A stretch of DNA of 64,000 nucleotides from Ailurus styani (GCA_002007465.1 LNAC01000065.1:4837023-4901022); one strand, 5' to 3'. Shown: positions 10,769 to 21,058, counted from the stretch's first letter. Program-made: numbers and translations. The notes: generated from the sequence alone by a model not told the origin.

Positions 10769-11060
10769 CCACAAGGGAACATTAAGAGGAGTTTGCATTG
10801 CTCTTTCTCCTGCTGGCACAGTACAGCATTGAGACAGTGCCCTGGGCCTGTAGTTTCTCCAGTGGGATAAGGAGAGCCCAAAGTGAACATCCAGCTCCTC
10901 CAGCACTACAGGATGTTTCCTAGGAGGCTCACTCAGTCTTGCCACATAGGGATTACTGGAGGAATAAGTTCTGAGTCTAGATGAGACCATCAGGGATCAG
11001 CCAGGGATAGAGAAAGGAGGGAGCGTGCAGCAACCAGAATGGGGATCTCAGTAAATAACA
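10769..11060. other. Unassigned GC-richer flank
   Basis: Base composition is richer in G+C than the surroundings and continuous with the period-58 block that follows. It may be part of the same unidentified element. Confidence 0.35.
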
Positions 11061-11089
11061 TTTCTTTTGGTGGCAGCACTTGGGCAGAG

Positions 11090-11870
11090 ATCCTGGCCAG
11101 CAGTTCTGCCCATTTACAGAGCAGAGCCAGTACCCTTATTGGCCAGAGAACACAGCCAGCAGTGGAGCAAATGGGTAGTAGCAGCCACTGAGCTTTCCCA
11201 GGCAGGGAGGCAAGCCAGTAGCACTGCCCAATTGCTGAGGTAGCCTCTGGTTCCACCTGCCAAGGGAACCCAATCAACCACCCCAGGAAAGCTCAGAACC
11301 CAGGCCACAATCCTTCCCAGGTGGGATCCAAGCACACAGCTTCACTCAACTGATGAATACAGCCTCTAATCCACCCGAAAGGGAGCCCAGCCAGTGACCC
11401 TGGAAAGCCAAAGAGCCCATCCAACAGCCATAGTCTGGCAAGAGCCAAGCTCACAAGCACTTTTCAACTACTGAGCATAGGCTCCAGCCCTGCAGGACCA
11501 GGGAGTCTAGCCAGCACCTCTCAGAACAGCAGAGCACAGCAAGTAGCCTGCCCGCTCATAGAGACCACCTTGCAGCCCATCTGATCAAGAAGCCCTGTCT
11601 GTGGCTCCACCTGAACACAGAGTCCAGCCAGCAGCACCATCAGTCCAGAGTCCACAGCCTGGGGCCCTACCTGCTCAGGCTGATTGCAGAACCCAGACTG
11701 CAGCCCTGGCCAATCATGTCCAACCAGTGGCACTGCCCTGCTAGGGAACATAGACTGCAACCCTCCTCAACCAGAGGTGATTACAGGGCATAGACAGTAG
11801 CCCTGCCTTATAGTGGAGCCCAGCCCCCAGCCCAGCATGACCAGGAGCATAGCTCACAGCCCCACTTGAG
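11090..11870 (+). repeat. Degenerate ~58-60 bp tandem-repeat block
   Basis: A GC-rich block in which a 'GGGAGCCCAGCCAGCAGC' motif returns in altered form near 11147, 11209, 11265, 11322, 11381, 11441, 11500, 11561, 11619, 11688 and 11745, a spacing of about 56-69 bp. Between them a second weak word (CTGCCCAACTGCTGAG-like) recurs. The units are too diverged to be a young satellite. Three minus-strand frames (10990-11277, 11114-11335, 11521-11760) are open because of the repeat and have no recognisable domains. It could be an internal repeat of an old retroelement, since it directly precedes an LTR. Confidence 0.6.
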
Positions 11871-11884
11871 GGAGATTGTTAAGG

Positions 11885-12296
11885 GCTGAATTGGAGGTGG
11901 GGGGAGAGGGAGGGCTGAATTTCGTCCCACTGCAAATTCACATGTTGAAGTTCTAACCCCCAGGACCTCAGAATGCGACCTCATTTGGAAATAAAGTCAT
12001 TTGTGGATAAAATTAGTTGAGATGAGATCATACTGGTATAGGGTAGGACAGTGCCCTAATCCACTATGACTGGTGTTCATGTAAAAAGGGGAAGTTTGGA
12101 CACAGATATGCACATAGGAAGAATGCCACGTGAAGAAAAAGGCACAGAGTTTGGGGTGCTGCAGCAGAAGCCAAGGAACACCAAAGAATGCTAGCTAACC
12201 AGAAGCTAGGAGAGCTGCATGGAATAGATTGTCCAGCATAACCATCAGAAAACCACCCCTACCAATATCTTGATCTTGGACTTCCAGAATCTACTT
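11885..12296 (+). mobile_element. MaLR/MLT1-like LTR fragment
   Basis: Landmarks in order: AAATTCACATGTTGAAGTTC, CCCCAGGACCTCAGAATG, CTCATTTGGAAATAAAGTC, AGATGAGATCATACTGG, TAATCCACTATGACTGGTG, AGCCAAGGAACACCAAAGAA, CAGAAGCTAGGAGAG and ATCTTGATCTTGGACTTCC. This is the order of an old ERVL-MaLR-type LTR. The family name is from memory. No coding part is present. Confidence 0.7.
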
Positions 12297-12530
12297 TTCC
12301 TATAATTTGCTATTTACAAACATTATATAAATGGAATCATACAGAAGTAGGCTTTGAGAATGATTTCTTTCATTTAGTGTGATTAAGAGTTCATCTATGT
12401 TATTTAATGTATCAGTGGTTCATTCCTTTTTATTGAAAAGTACTATTCTATTGCATGGATGGGCTTTATGTACCAGCTGACTGCTTTTTGAGATACTCCA
12501 GTTTTTGGCAATTATGAATAAAGCAAATAT
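12297..12530 (-). mobile_element. Old L1 ORF2 3' part, antisense (first segment)
   Basis: Antisense L1 words: ATGGAATCATACAGAAGTAG, CATTTAGTGTGATTAAGAG, TCAGTGGTTCATTCCTTTTT, and CAGTTTTTGGCAATTATGAA. The same element resumes at about 12913 after a combined R1/SINE insertion. Confidence 0.75.
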
Positions 12531-12912
12531 AATGTCTAAAGTTGTCTTGGACCTTTGTCTTTCCTCATCAAGAAGAGAGAAGGGGGGTGTGCCTGGGTGG
12601 TTCAGTTGGTTAAGCATCTGCCTTCAGCTCAGGTCATGATCCCAGAGTCCTGGGATCAAGCCCCGTGTTGGGCTCCTTGCTCAGTGAGGAGCCTTCTTCT
12701 CCCTCAGCCTCTGCCCCTCCTCTTGCTCATGCTCGCTCGCTCGCTCTCAAAAAAGTAAAATCTTTAAAAAAAAAAAAAAAAAGAATGAGGAGGGACACCT
12801 TTGTAAATTTATATCCTTCTTTAAGGCAGTAGGGACAGAGCAAGAAGATTTTCTTGTATCTCACTTGCTTTCAGCTCCAAATAATTCTTATGCCAAAGTG
12901 GCATATTCTGCT
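12531..12912 (+). mobile_element. R1 LTR-like repeat, partial copy A, interrupted by a SINE
   Basis: The 3' part shows the R1 end words CAAATAATTCTTATGCCAAA and GTGGCATATT, preceded by ACACCTTTGTAAATTTATAT. These match R1 copies at 43-44, 52 and 54-55 kb. It interrupts the old L1 and is itself interrupted by the SINE at 12583-12782. Confidence 0.55.
12583..12782 (+). mobile_element. CAN-SINE, intermediate subtype
   Basis: Head GGTGTGCCTGGGTGGTTCAG, then AAGCATCTGCCTTCAGCTCA, a CTCGCTCGCTCGCTCTC variant in the CT-rich middle, and a long A-run tail (12767-12782). The AATAAA repeat is absent from the tail, which reads AAAAAAGTAAAATCTTT. Confidence 0.9.
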
Positions 12913-13226
12913 AGCCTTCACTATTATAAACATTCATAAAAAGATAGGGGGGTGGAATATATGTCTCGGGTAAATACTCAGGAGGATACTGTGTATATTC
13001 AACAAAATACTGCAAAGGTGGTTGTACCATTTTACATTTCCTCAAGAAACTGAAGTGAGTTCAAGTTGCTCCAGATTTTCTCTAACATATGAAATTGTGA
13101 ATTTCTTCTGTTTATGCTTTTATCTTAACCATACTAGTGGATATGAAATAGTGTCTAAATGTGTTTCTAATTTGCATTTCCCTAATGACTAATGATGTTG
13201 ATCATCTTCCTTTATTTATTTGTAAT
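12913..13226 (-). mobile_element. Old L1 ORF2 3' part, antisense (second segment)
   Basis: Continues the L1 at 12297: CGGGTAAATACTCAGGAGGA, GGTGGTTGTACCATTTTACA, TTTGCATTTCCCTAATGACT and AATGATGTTGATCATCTTCC. It is then invaded by a younger L1 at 13243. Confidence 0.8.
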
Positions 13227-13242
13227 CCAATTAATCTTTTTT

Positions 13243-13876
13243 TTTTTGCTTTTTTTTTTAATTTTATTTTTATTATTTGCCCAAGGGGTACAGGTCTGTG
13301 AATCATCAGGCTTACATCTTTCACAGCATTCACCAAAGCACAAACCCTCCCCAATGTCCATAACCCATCCACCCTATCCCTACCCTCCCACCCCCCAGTA
13401 ACCCTCAGTTTGTTTTATGAGATTAGAAGTCTCTTATGGTTTGTCTCCTTCCCCATCCCATCTTGTTTCATTATTTTTCCCTCCCTACCCCCCACAACCC
13501 CCCACCCTGCCCCTCAAGTTCCTCATATCAGAGAGATCATATGATAATTGTCTTTCTCTGATTGACTTATTTCGCTCAGCATAATACCCTCCAGTTCCAT
13601 CCATGTCGTTGCGAATGGCAAGATTTCGTTTCTTTTGATAGCTGCATAATATTCCATTGTATATATATACCACATCTTCTTTATCCATTCATCTGTTGAT
13701 GGACATCTAGGTTCTTTCCATAGTTTGGCTATTGTGGACATTGCTGCTATAAACATTCGGGTGCACGTGCCCCTGAGGATCACTACCTTTGTGTCTTTAG
13801 GATAAATACCCAGTAGTGTGATTGCTGGGTCGTAGGGTAGCTCCATTTTCAACTTTTTGAGGAATCTCCATACTGT
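13243..13876 (-). mobile_element. Young 5'-truncated L1, antisense, nested in older L1
   Basis: This is the 3' end of a carnivore L1: poly(A) side at 13243-13260 (read as T), a 3' UTR of ~260 bp rich in CCCTACCCTCCCACC-type words, then the end of ORF2. The ORF2 C-terminal region is open at 13523-13879 on the minus strand and shows typical residues (WRFLKKLK, ELPYDPA, LLGIYPKDTK, KMWYIYTMEYYAAIK). Only about the last 115 codons of the reverse-transcriptase/endonuclease protein remain, so it cannot move. A 15-bp duplication CAATTAATCTTTTTT lies at 13228-13242 and 13877-13891. The intact frame and clean duplication indicate recent insertion. Confidence 0.95.
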
Positions 13877-14069
13877 CAATTAATCTTTTTTAATTCAATG
13901 TGTCCCATAGAAAAGATCATGATTTCCAAAGACTTGACTGTCAAAATGTGCAGATATCTGAACATTATGTACATATAGAATTAATGGCATATTTGTAGGA
14001 ATTTAACCTAAATGGAAAATCTCTTACCAAATTGATTTATGTACAATTGTACATAAAATGTCAATTCTC

Positions 14070-14200
14070 ATAACAACATGGAAGTTGATATTATAGTTAA
14101 GCCTATTTTACAGATGAGGGAAGTGATGCATGGAAAAGTTTTGCCAGGTCTTGTTGCTAGTTGGTAAGTCTACTACAGGAAACTTAGAGCCACCTAAAAA
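14070..14200 (-). mobile_element. MIR fragment
   Basis: Antisense MIR core: CAATTCTCATAACAACATGG, CTATTTTACAGATGAGGGAA, then GCCAGGTCTTGTTGCTAGTT. Diverged but in consensus order. Confidence 0.7.
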
Positions 14201-14519
14201 AGTGCTCTTATAAACCTGAGCTGTAATCTACACTATGAGGCATCATCTTTGCTTAGAATTCTTCTAAAATGAGGTATACCTGACTAGAGAGGAACTAAAC
14301 ATTTCCAATTAGTTCATCCTTCACAGAGCCTTCAATCAACCTACCTGCATTCATAGCAGGAATATCACAAGAAAGAACTCTGTCAAAATTAGCACTGTAC
14401 CTGTAGCGTTGTCACTGAGGTGGTTGCCTACCTCATTACAAAGTATCCCATCTATGAAGATCCTCAGAAAGTTTTCTTTGATCTCAACATCATGAATAGA
14501 TAAAGTCCCCCTGAATATC
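14201..14519. other. Unassigned sequence
   Basis: No feature recognised before the GT repeat. Confidence 0.5.
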
Positions 14520-14541
14520 GTGTGTGTGTGTGTGTGTGTGT
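14520..14541. repeat. (GT)n microsatellite
   Basis: About 10 uninterrupted GT units. Confidence 0.95.
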
Positions 14542-14700
14542 AGCATTGAATCATAAATGATGTGATTTATTATGTTCCTTTATTATGCTAGTTGCTACCA
14601 TAAGATTTCAAGCCAAATTTGTGACTCACCTATATGGAGAATCTAGTAAGACTCTACAAAACCATTTGGTAACTTTAATTTATTCCCGGCTTCACTTAAC

Positions 14701-14886
14701 CTTTTTTTTTTTTTTTTTTTGAAACAGAGGGGACATGGCAGAGGGTCAGGGAGAAAGAGAATACCAAGCAGACTCCACACTCAGCACAGAGCCTGATGCA
14801 GGGCTCGATCTCCTAACCCTGAGATTATGACCTGAGTGAAAACGAAGAGTCAAATGCTTAACCGACTGATTCACCCAGGCACCCCT
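14701..14886 (-). mobile_element. CAN-SINE, older subtype
   Basis: Minus-strand copy with a T22 tail at 14701-14721 but without the usual AATAAA tail words. The head ends GATTCACCCAGGCACCCC. An imperfect duplication, TCACTTAACC / TCAATTAACC, flanks it. Confidence 0.85.
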
Positions 14887-15439
14887 CAATTAACCTATTT
14901 TTTAACTTTATGTGTCCTTGCCCAGTTCTCTCATCTATTTTTAAGTTAAATTTTATGTTTGTATGTTGTTTATATTAATAAGCCACACAACTGTTTTTTT
15001 TAGAATTAGAAAAGTCATAAATAAAATGACTAAGTTAATGAAGAAGGAAATACAGTAAATAATTGTTATATTTATGTCTATTTGTGCTGTCCATTAAATG
15101 TGAAGCATTACTCTGTATGTTTGGAATATCTCACAATTAAAATAAAAATAGCTCTTTGCCCTACTGGAGTTTGGAAGGAGGCTGAGGGAGAGGGAAGATC
15201 AGTGAGGTAAATGAAGAAATGAATGAACAGTAAGGCTTCTGGAACATGAAATGATTGGCATGTTGCATCTCTATAATCTATGTTAGTGGATGAAACTGTA
15301 ACAAGCTCAAGAAAAGAAAACCGTGGAAGTGCAACCAATCTAACTGCTCCTTAGCTTAATGGTCCCTAATACAATTGCTTTTTATACATCTCTCTTGTCT
15401 ATATGTTTTGTTTCTCTCAAATATATCCTGAGTAATTTC
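14887..15439. other. Unassigned AT-rich sequence
   Basis: No feature supported. The 76-codon minus-strand frame at 15108-15338 has no recognisable homology. Confidence 0.5.
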
Positions 15440-15600
15440 TCAAAATTGCAAGCCCAGCATGTCACTCCTCCACTTAAACCTTTTTAATGTTTCCCTATCA
15501 CTTTGTTGTGGCACTTAAAACTCTCAAAGACAAAGCCTCTGTATAATTTTGCAGCTGTATCTACAATTTGCAACCTTGCAATTCTCCTTAGTATCATACC
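15440..15600 (+). mobile_element. L2-like fragment
   Basis: CACTCCTCCACTTAAACCTT followed by TTTAATGTTTCCCTATCACT and AAGACAAAGCCTCTGTATAA follows the order of the LINE2 segment upstream of its 3' end. Heavily diverged; recognised from memory. Confidence 0.4.
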
Positions 15601-15699
15601 TGTAGGAACTTACAATATAAAACATTCCAATGTATATGTATATCTTACAGAATTTTAAGCTTTGGTTTTTATTGCCCTAATTGTCTTGCAAAAGATAAG

Positions 15700-16447
15700 A
15701 GAATGAGCTAATTTACTTTTAGGATGTTATACAAGTTTTGCTTCCCAGGATGTTTAAACAAGATACTTGATTTCAAACACTTGTGCACAAGGGAAGCAAT
15801 CAGGCCTATTATCCAAAAATGAAGGAGAATCTGCCTTTTGTGTTTAAGTCAAACTAGAGAGGGTGCCTAGTGGCAATGAGGCCTTCCTGAAGACAGAGGC
15901 TTATCTGGATAAATCAATAGGTAGGGAGGGTAAAAGAGTTCATCTGTGCTTTGAATATTCAAACGAAAATAATCCAACAAGGATGAATTTCCTGGAACTA
16001 GAAATACTGGCCTTCAATGTAGTGAAGGACAGAACAGATATCCAAGCCAGCCTGGCCTAGCGTCTCCTGTGTGGCTGAGTCCTGGATTAGAAATGCAAAG
16101 TGTATCACAGAAAGAGCTGGGTTCTGACAGCTTCCAGGAAACCTACCAAGTTTGCCTTAAATAAGCAAGCACTCTAAAGTGGAGTTGCCTTCAGCTTTGT
16201 GTTCTAGCAAAGGCTCACAGGTTCCTGGACATTATCAACAGACCTCACATTGTCAGAGTACTCAATCACGGCAGTATATTAAAAGGTCGAAGGACCAGCT
16301 TTCAACTTCAAGGCAATGAGGCACTGGGGAACAACTGCATCACCATCATTATCGCCCAATACCGGGGGTCTCCTGCTTGGAAAAGAAGGACCAAACGGAT
16401 GATCCTCCCGTGTAAACTCTGTAAATATCGACGACACTCCCACCCCT
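15700..16447. other. Repeat-free unassigned sequence with local CpGs
   Basis: No interspersed repeat recognised. Between about 16266 and 16440 there are several CpGs (for example GTCGAAGG, TATCGCCC, ACCGGGGG, AACGGATG, CCCGTG, ATCGACGACAC), unusual for this CpG-poor window. No promoter elements are obvious. The 65-codon frame 15863-16060 has no recognisable domain. Confidence 0.45.

Positions 16448-16448
<1 letters not shown>

Positions 16449-16478
<30 letters not shown>
16449..16478. repeat. (CA)n microsatellite
   Basis: About 15 uninterrupted CA units. Confidence 0.97.
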
Positions 16479-16481
<3 letters not shown>

Positions 16482-18879
16482 AAAAAAATAATGTTCTCGG
16501 AAGATCTGTAAGAATTGGGTTATTCCAAGAGGATACCACTGGACTCCCAGGCAATCTGTCAGGTGATGGCCCAACCTGATTTTCTTCCGATATACAGAAA
16601 TAAGAGTTGTGACTCTATATATGCTGAGTGTGGAGAAGTTCCAACCAGTTTTATATGATCAAACCAGCGGATGGAATTCTAGGAGGTCCTATTACCCTCC
16701 CTTAACTTTAGCTAATTCCATATCCTAACCTATTTTAGGCAGTTGAGAATATATCTACTGTTTAAGTTCTAAGAAAGAAAGATTCCACTGTACATTTTAT
16801 AGCATTAATGTACTTTGTATTTTCTTCTTTGACCAAAATCTATTTTTATTTTGTTTTACCATCTAAGGAGTGGAAAATGTTTCATTTTTTTCCCTCTCAT
16901 GAGTTGGAGTGACTAAAGCTATTATAAAAAAAATATTAGGAAAACTAATCTGTCGGTGTTAAAAATTACATTTTTAAGATGAATAAAAGTTCATAAAAAC
17001 AGCTCTTTTGACAGGTCATTTTTTCACTTTTAGTCTTTAAACCATTGACATTTTAGTAAGTCCATAAATGTGTCCAAAGTTTACCAAGTTTTATGTCTAC
17101 AACATCTATAAGAAATTTCAATCAGAGTCATGGTTTATTACCCAATTTTATAGACTGCCCTAGTTATAAAGTGTATTTGAAATCTCTTTGTGGACTCAAG
17201 AAAACAAGCCAATTGATCACTTAAAAATTATACCATTGACAAAAAAGTCATTTGGCATTTAAGCATTTTACAATATGCATTGTTTTTTTCCTGATAACAT
17301 TTATTGACCTAGACCTATCATATTTGGGGCTTTACCAATGAACCATATGATTGATGAGTTAATCCGATAATTCCTAAAATGAATTAATTGAAACCTAGGG
17401 TTGCCCCTTTATACCCTACTTCTAAGATGTCCTGAGAAAGAATGGTATATTTGCTCATATAATTTGGGGATGCTGCATACTTTTGGAGATACATTATGGG
17501 GAAATATTGAAAATGATAATTATATTTTTTCACATGGAGATAATTCAGAATTCTTAAACTTAATTGGCCTTGGAAATCAATATGTGAAATATAGGTATAA
17601 AATGGCCTTTGGGCTGCTGAACATATTTGAGGAAATTCTGAGGACTGTACATCTCTCAGTGTGATTAATTTTTAACTAAAGAACAGCAAACCAGAAGAAT
17701 TCAGCTTCAGATGTTATATTTTTTGCCATTCAAATTGGCATAGAATTTAAGAATGAGACTGCATTTTGATATTGAAAAGCAATTACTGTATTTCATCTAA
17801 CACTAGTCTTCCAGTTTGGCCTAAGTTAGCCTTCCTTTCTAATCACAATTCATTTGGCAGGAAAATGGCATCATATTTAATTTCACTTGCAACTTGATAA
17901 TTATAACCATTGCCCTCAAAATAAGATGCAAACAGTTAAATAGCCTTGCAATAAGCCACCTGGTGGCTTAATTAGCTGTGTATGCAATTTTGGAGGTGAG
18001 ATTAATTGCCAAAGTAAAAGTTACAATTTATAAAATGAAATCTACAGCTGAAAACTTGGCCCCATATTCTTTCAATTTTCATTGGCTGATTCAAGTTCCA
18101 AACACCTGGATCCCAGATCCTCCCAGTGAGGAATACACCAGTATTGCTAAACATGGATATATTATACTTCCACTGGAAAAAATTGGAGCCTAGATAAAAT
18201 ATGTGGCTAAGCAATATCAACCTTTGAAAAGTGATGTTGATCAGTTAACATTAGCAGTAAGGGACTTATTTAAAAGATTTTCCTCCAGATGCCTTAAATA
18301 TGACTATGTGAGAAAAAAAAATTCACTTATGTATTATTTTTCTCTGGTTAATTTCCCCAAAATATGTCACATGACATAATAAAGTTAGATAATAAAAAAG
18401 TATAATGCATATAGTATCAGTGAACTGTGATTTTTTTCTACATATTTATAAGTATTTTACCTTTTGACTCTCTCTCAAGTTTTCATATGCTTTGAGGAGA
18501 CTGTCAGTAAGTGACTGGAGGGGAGTATTTGATCAGGAATACAAAAAAAGGTTGTATTTTATTACATTAATTTTAAAAGTGGTTTTCAAAACCAAGCTTT
18601 ATTAAGCATAGATCGTCTAAATTTAGTTTCCATTTAAATTATCAAAAGTTGAGCCTTAAAGACTCATATCAGAGAATTTATTTCATAGAGTAGAATGTGT
18701 TTCCCCTTGGCCTGTGATATATATGTCATAAGGCCACTTGCCCTAAGGTAGAAAGTTAATACAACCTAAAAGAAGTAAAACAATCCCAAAGACCTCCTTT
18801 ATCTTGGGAGTTTTGGGGAAGAAAACATAGTTTGAAAAACCAGGGGTCAGATACCTGATTGCAATAATATCTTCTTTAC
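16479..18879. other. Repeat-poor AT-rich stretch; candidate conserved noncoding DNA
   Basis: No SINE, LINE or LTR recognised over 2.4 kb. The part at about 17730-18130 contains homeodomain-type cores (CTTAATTAGCTG near 17966, GATTAATTGCC near 18000) and octamer-like words (GATGCAAACAG, TATGCAATTTT). Open frames here (87, 71 and 72 codons at 17401-17664, 17978-18193, 18002-18220) lack recognisable protein features. A regulatory role is only an inference. Confidence 0.35.
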
Positions 18880-19068
18880 CTTTCCTTGACAGACAAAAGG
18901 CTCAGAGAAAAGATGGTCACCTAAAAGCCAAGTAGAGAGGCCTCAGAAAAAGTAACTCTACCTTGATCTTGGACAATTAGCCTCCAGAACTATGAAAAAA
19001 ATAAATTTCCGTTGTTTAAGTCACTCCTTCCATGTTTGCTATGGCAGCTCTAGCAAACTGAAATGAAT
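18880..19068 (+). mobile_element. MaLR LTR, 3' part
   Basis: CCTTGATCTTGGACAATTAG, CCTCCAGAACTATGAAAAAA, AATAAATTTCCGTTGTTTAA and GCAGCTCTAGCAAACTGAAA are the end of a MaLR-type LTR, including its AATAAA polyadenylation signal. The 5' LTR boundary is not resolved. It is directly followed by internal sequence. Confidence 0.8.
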
Positions 19069-19212
19069 TTTGGTACCAGTCAGAGGATACTGCTGGTAAC
19101 AGATGTGTAAAAATGTGGAAGTGGCTTTGGAATTGGATTATTTGTAGAGGCAAGCAGAGTTTACAGGTTCATGTTAGCAAGAGGCTGGACTGCCTTAAAG
19201 AAAGACTATTGG

Positions 19213-19339
19213 GGCACCTGGGTGCCTCAGTGGGTTAAGCCTCTGCCTTCAGCTCGGGCCATAATCTCAGGGTCCTGGGATAGAGTCCCACGTCGGGCTC
19301 TCTGCTCAGCAGGGAGCAGAGCAAAATCTTAAAAAAAAA

Positions 19340-19374
<35 letters not shown>
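19213..19374 (+). mobile_element. CAN-SINE with internal deletion, nested in MaLR
   Basis: The head is complete (GGCACCTGGGTGCCTCAGTG to CTCTGCTCAGCAGGGAGCA). It then jumps directly to GAGCAAAATCTTAAA, losing the CT-rich middle and the AATAAA tail words. A 16-bp duplication AAAGAAAGACTATTGG lies at 19197-19212 and 19375-19390. Confidence 0.95.
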
Positions 19375-19383
<9 letters not shown>

Positions 19384-19384
19384 C
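19340..19384. repeat. (GAAA)n microsatellite in a SINE tail
   Basis: About 10 GAAA units grow out of the SINE tail and run into the right target duplication, which itself starts AAAGAAAG. The target word may have seeded the expansion. Confidence 0.95.
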
Positions 19385-20515
19385 TATTGGTGGATATATG
19401 GACATAAGGCAATTCTGAAGTTTTAGATGGAAAGAAGAAACATGTTATTGAAAACTGGAGGAGATGAATGTTTGTTATAAAGTGGCAAAGAATTTGGCAG
19501 AATTATATTCCAGTGTCTTGTGGACAGCAGAATTTTTAAGTAATGAACTTGGTTATCTAGCAAGGAGCTTTCTAAGCAAAGTATTGAAGATGCAGGGTGG
19601 TTATCCCTGGCTACTATATAGTAAAATGTAAGAGGAAAGAAAGAAATTGAAGAAAGAATTATTAAGCAAAAAAGAACCAGAACTTGAAGTTTTGGAAAAT
19701 TCTCAGCCTATTCATATTGTAAAACACGAGAAAGCATGTTCTGAAGAGTATATCAAGAGTACAACTGGACAGTCATTTGCTTAAGAGATTTTGGTATGAG
19801 ATGCTGATCATGTCAACCATCTCAGCAGAAGCCAGGAATAGAGATACAGTTGTCCAGGAAAGATCTGTGGACAACCCTTTTTGTCTGATGGCTGGATCCC
19901 CATGTATTAAATAGGAGGCCAACAAAGATTTTGAGAATTTTATAGCAGCATAAATGCTGCCAGATTAGACGGAAGGGGACAGAGAACAAAATGAAAGAAG
20001 TCTGTCAGACTTCTGGGATTCTACAGGAGGGATCAATAAAGGTATCCAGCTGCAAACATGCTTTCTCATTCAAGAAAATGGAAGAATGACTTCAAAGGCA
20101 TCTCAAAGGTGAGAGGGCTGTCATTGTCACCAGGAATTCAGATGTAACAGGTCCAGGGGATTGAGGGAGCTATTTCACCCTCAGTTCCAGAGAGTAGAGC
20201 CACTTCCCTGGTTTCAGAGAGCCAAATCACCCATGCCCAGGGAAGAAGGGGTAGGGCCACCACATTAGTGGGCCCAGAAGACGAGATCACCTCCCTGGTG
20301 GGCTGGAAGAACAGATCATCAAGCCAAAGAGGATAATTCTCATGCCTTAAAATCCAATGAAATTTGCCTTGCTAGGTTTAGGATTTGCTTGGGTCTTATA
20401 ATCCCTTCCTTCCTCCTGATTTCTCCTTTTTGGAATAGAAATATCTATCATATGCCAGTCCCATTATTGCATTTTGGAAGTGGCACTTTGCATGACAGTT
20501 CTAACAAACTAATAT

Positions 20516-21029
20516 AGTAATATTAACTATAATATTTAGTAGCAGGCCCAAGGTGGGGAGGAACCCCAAGAATCAGATAAAGCAAACATTTCTCAGTGGA
20601 TCTTGGTCTATGTGCTACCCTAAAACAACACAAGGAATTTGTCTCTTTCTCCCAAATCCACAAGTTCTCCACCTTCATATATATTGAAGACATCTTTGTG
20701 AAAGACATAGAATTTGGTAGGAAATGATTCTGAGAGAATGGGCAATTAATCCAAGAAGACTATCCATATTAACAGAAATTCTATGTTTGTAAACAATAAA
20801 ATTTAGTTTTTCTCCTTCAGAGAGATTAGAAGCTCATGAAGAAAGTGATATAAATTATAGCAAGTCTACTATTCTTTACACATCTGTCATGTAAGCAAAT
20901 TCAAAATTTTGCTTTAAGGAAACTGATATACATATAGAAACTAATATACATATACTGAATGTGTATAAGAGAAGACAGAGAAGCTAATTTTAGGAGGAAA
21001 TTTTAGATAAAAACAGATAGCTGATCTGA
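20516..21029. other. Unassigned sequence
   Basis: No feature supported. The 61-codon minus-strand frame at 20523-20708 has no recognisable domain. Confidence 0.5.
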
Positions 21030-21058
21030 ACACACACACACACACACACACACACACA
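21030..21058. repeat. (CA)n microsatellite
   Basis: About 14 uninterrupted CA units. Confidence 0.97.

Larger units (their letters stand above)
19069..20515 (+). mobile_element. MaLR internal region remnant
   Basis: Begins TTTTGGTACCAGTCAGAGGA and follows MaLR internal order: AATGTGGAAGTGGCTTTGGA, AAACTGGAGGAGATGAATG, AAAGTGGCAAAGAATTTGGC, TTTCTAAGCAAAGTATTGAA, ACTTGAAGTTTTGGAAAATT, CAACCATCTCAGCAGAAGCC, GTCCAGGAAAGATCTGTGG and a final ATTTTGGAAGTGGCACTTTG. No coding capacity is visible. A SINE (19213-19374) splits it. No 3' LTR was recognised after about 20515, so the element is incomplete. Confidence 0.8.

Noticed and set aside
10345..10990. Four overlapping 102-183 codon frames on both strands
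   Set aside because: All are driven by the GGAA purine tract, which is open in several phases. The peptides are low complexity (Leu/Pro/Ser or Lys/Gly/Arg).
11090..11870. CRISPR-like array
   Set aside because: Spacing is regular, but the repeated words are degenerate and the sequence is mammalian. There are no identical repeats and no cas genes.
13523..13879. 118-codon frame with strong protein-like composition
   Set aside because: It is the C-terminus of L1 ORF2 in a 5'-truncated element, so it is annotated as a mobile element and not as a gene.
17401..18220. Three 71-88 codon frames in the repeat-poor island
   Set aside because: No known motifs, no splice or polyadenylation context, and two are antiparallel over the same DNA. 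Noncoding conservation is a more reasonable test.
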